Translations under genes and position numbers: made by a program
Assembly: GCF_010233585.1 (NCBI RefSeq)
Contig: NZ_CP045997.1
Coordinates: 8,891,487-8,955,486 of the forward strand
From: Spirosoma endbachense
Lineage (GTDB): Bacteria; Bacteroidota; Bacteroidia; Cytophagales; Spirosomataceae
Length of the DNA stretch: 64,000 nucleotides
Reading direction: 5' to 3'
The notes under the pieces: generated by a model
Database searches by the model: none
Seen by the model: only the letters and a program-made list of their open reading frames with translations
What the model was told of the DNA's origin: nothing
Shown here: positions 63,085 through 64,000 of the stretch, piece by piece
How the letters are laid out: every line of letters begins with the position of its first letter
Numbering within the stretch: the first letter of the stretch is position 1

Positions 63085-64000
63085 ATGGAGCGTTCAGAAA
63101 CAGTATTGGTGACCGGAGGGTCAGGTTTCTTAGGCATGCGGATCGTGTTGCATCTTTTACAGATAGGATATCATGTACGGACGACCGTTCGCAGTTTGGA
63201 CAGCAAAAACAAGTTGATTCAGACATTGCGATCAAACGGTATCACATCATTCGAAAGGCTTTCGTTTGCCGAGACGGAATTGACAAGGGATGACAACTGG
63301 GATAGTGCCATGAAAGGGTGTACCTACGTGCTGAGTGTGGCATCGCCTGTATTCTTTGAAACGCCTAAAGATGAAAATGAAGCCATTCGGCCTGCGGTCG
63401 AGGGGATACGTCGCGTCTTGACGTTCGCCAAAAATGCAGATGTCAGGCGTGTGGTAATGACTTCCAATTTTGGTGCCGTGGGTTTCAGTCATACCGACAA
63501 GACTATAGAAACGACAGAAGAAGACTGGACCGACGTTAACTTAAAGGGCTTTTCTGTCTATGAAAAATCAAAAACGCTGGCGGAGCGCGCTGCCTGGGAC
63601 TTTACTAAAAGCGAGGGTGGTGATCTGGAATTTGCTACCATTAATCCTGTCGCCATTTTAGGGCCATCGTTAGATGCTCACATCTCAGGTAGTTTTCACC
63701 TGCTTGAGAATCTGTTAAATGGGTCGATGAAAGCCGTACCCAATATTCCCCTGAATGTTGTCGATGTGAGAGACGTGGCCGATCTGCATATTCGGGCGAT
63801 GATCCACCCTGATGCAAACGGGCAACGGTTCATCGCATCCGCCGATGGGCAGATTTCAATGCCTGAAATAGCTTCACTGCTCAAAAGCAAAAGGCCCAAT
63901 GCTTCGGAACTGGTTTCCACCCGAAAGTTACCCAATTGGTTACTTAGCCTGGCTTCATTTGTCAACAATCAGGCCAGAGAGGGAGCTATGCTGCTGAATA
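63085..64000 (+). CDS. NAD(P)-dependent extended SDR (dihydroflavonol reductase-like), 3' end outside window
   Basis: The frame opens at ATG 63085 and stays open to the window edge (305 codons), so the C-terminus is missing. The nucleotide motif VLVTGGSGFLGMRIV is at residues 7-21, VLSVASPVFFE follows the fourth strand, the serine region is VVMTSNFGAVGFS, and the catalytic pair is in VYEKSKTLAER (YxxxK). FATINPVAILGPSL and NVVDVRDVADLHIRAM are typical of the dihydroflavonol-4-reductase/cinnamoyl-CoA reductase-like extended SDRs. In bacteria these reduce various aldehydes or ketones; the substrate is unknown. It is preceded by a 194-base gap. Confidence 0.88.
   Translation, partial: MERSETVLVTGGSGFLGMRIVLHLLQIGYHVRTTVRSLDSKNKLIQTLRSNGITSFERLSFAETELTRDDNWDSAMKGCTYVLSVASPVFFETPKDENEAIRPAVEGIRRVLTFAKNADVRRVVMTSNFGAVGFSHTDKTIETTEEDWTDVNLKGFSVYEKSKTLAERAAWDFTKSEGGDLEFATINPVAILGPSLDAHISGSFHLLENLLNGSMKAVPNIPLNVVDVRDVADLHIRAMIHPDANGQRFIASADGQISMPEIASLLKSKRPNASELVSTRKLPNWLLSLASFVNNQAREGAMLLN

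Noticed and set aside
1..64000. tRNA, rRNA and riboswitches
   Set aside because: No cloverleaf with a T-loop signature, no rRNA stretch and no familiar riboswitch core was seen by eye; a covariance-model search would be needed to be certain.

Overview
The window looks like chromosomal DNA from a Bacteroidota member, most likely Cytophagales/Spirosoma-like. This is an inference: no rRNA or tRNA is visible to place it. The reasons are three SusC/SusD outer-membrane pairs, further TonB-linked barrels, FecR and ECF sigma factors, LytS/LytTR signalling, -7 boxes of the TAnnTTTG type, few Shine-Dalgarno sequences, and base composition around 50% GC. Gene content is mostly carbohydrate uptake and breakdown plus its regulation.

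Region by region. (1) 1-6.0 kb: the end of a GH43-like glycosidase (+), facing a minus-strand SusC-SusD-polysaccharide deacetylase set. (2) 6.0-8.1 kb: an HPP-family membrane protein overlapping a Crp/Fnr regulator with FNR-like cysteines, behind a 22-bp palindrome with an FNR-type core. (3) 8.2-13.0 kb: a lone receiver domain divergent from a beta-propeller LytS-type kinase, then a PAS protein without a kinase domain. (4) 13.3-15.4 kb: a methyltransferase and a coupled small membrane protein/SPFH pair. (5) 15.5-17.8 kb: a decayed DUF1080 gene, an intact Gfo/Idh oxidoreductase and a decayed transposase. (6) 17.9-29.8 kb: a sugar-acid locus with SusC, SusD, a GH39-like hydrolase, an XRE-cupin regulator, an enolase-superfamily sugar-acid dehydratase, an SDR, an FAH/AraD1-like hydrolase and an MFS exporter/importer of the organic-acid type. 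A shared palindrome, TTCAACA-N-TRTTGAA, lies at the susC promoter and in front of the regulator gene. (7) 30-40 kb: an OmpR-type two-component pair with a TonB receptor, a SusD-less beta-barrel protein, and a TPR-LytS kinase overlapping a LytTR regulator. (8) 40.6-54.9 kb: an FG-GAP protein, then FecR, STN-SusC, SusD, a PQQ dehydrogenase with a built-in cytochrome c, a two-domain DUF1080 protein, a DUF6807 protein and a Gfo/Idh oxidoreductase. (9) 55-64 kb: a lone ECF sigma factor, a LacI regulator, an ECF sigma/anti-sigma pair divergent from a DUF6249 membrane protein and a barrel protein, a HExxH metallopeptidase and a truncated extended SDR.

The two systems most worth attention are the redox glycan locus in (8) and the sugar-acid locus in (6). 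In (8), a quinoprotein, DUF1080 domains and a Gfo/Idh enzyme suggest oxidative (3-keto) glycoside cleavage started in the periplasm. In (6), the dehydratase-SDR-FAH order fits the diketo-hydrolase route for a deoxy or pentose sugar acid. At 58.5-58.64 kb two divergent promoters share TGTAACC, a 17-nt spacer and GTC(T/A)(A/T)A, which reads as a self-controlled ECF sigma switch.

Non-coding structure includes many hairpin terminators and two identical 33-bp palindromic repeats. A third copy of that repeat is split by a 32-nt GC-rich insert.
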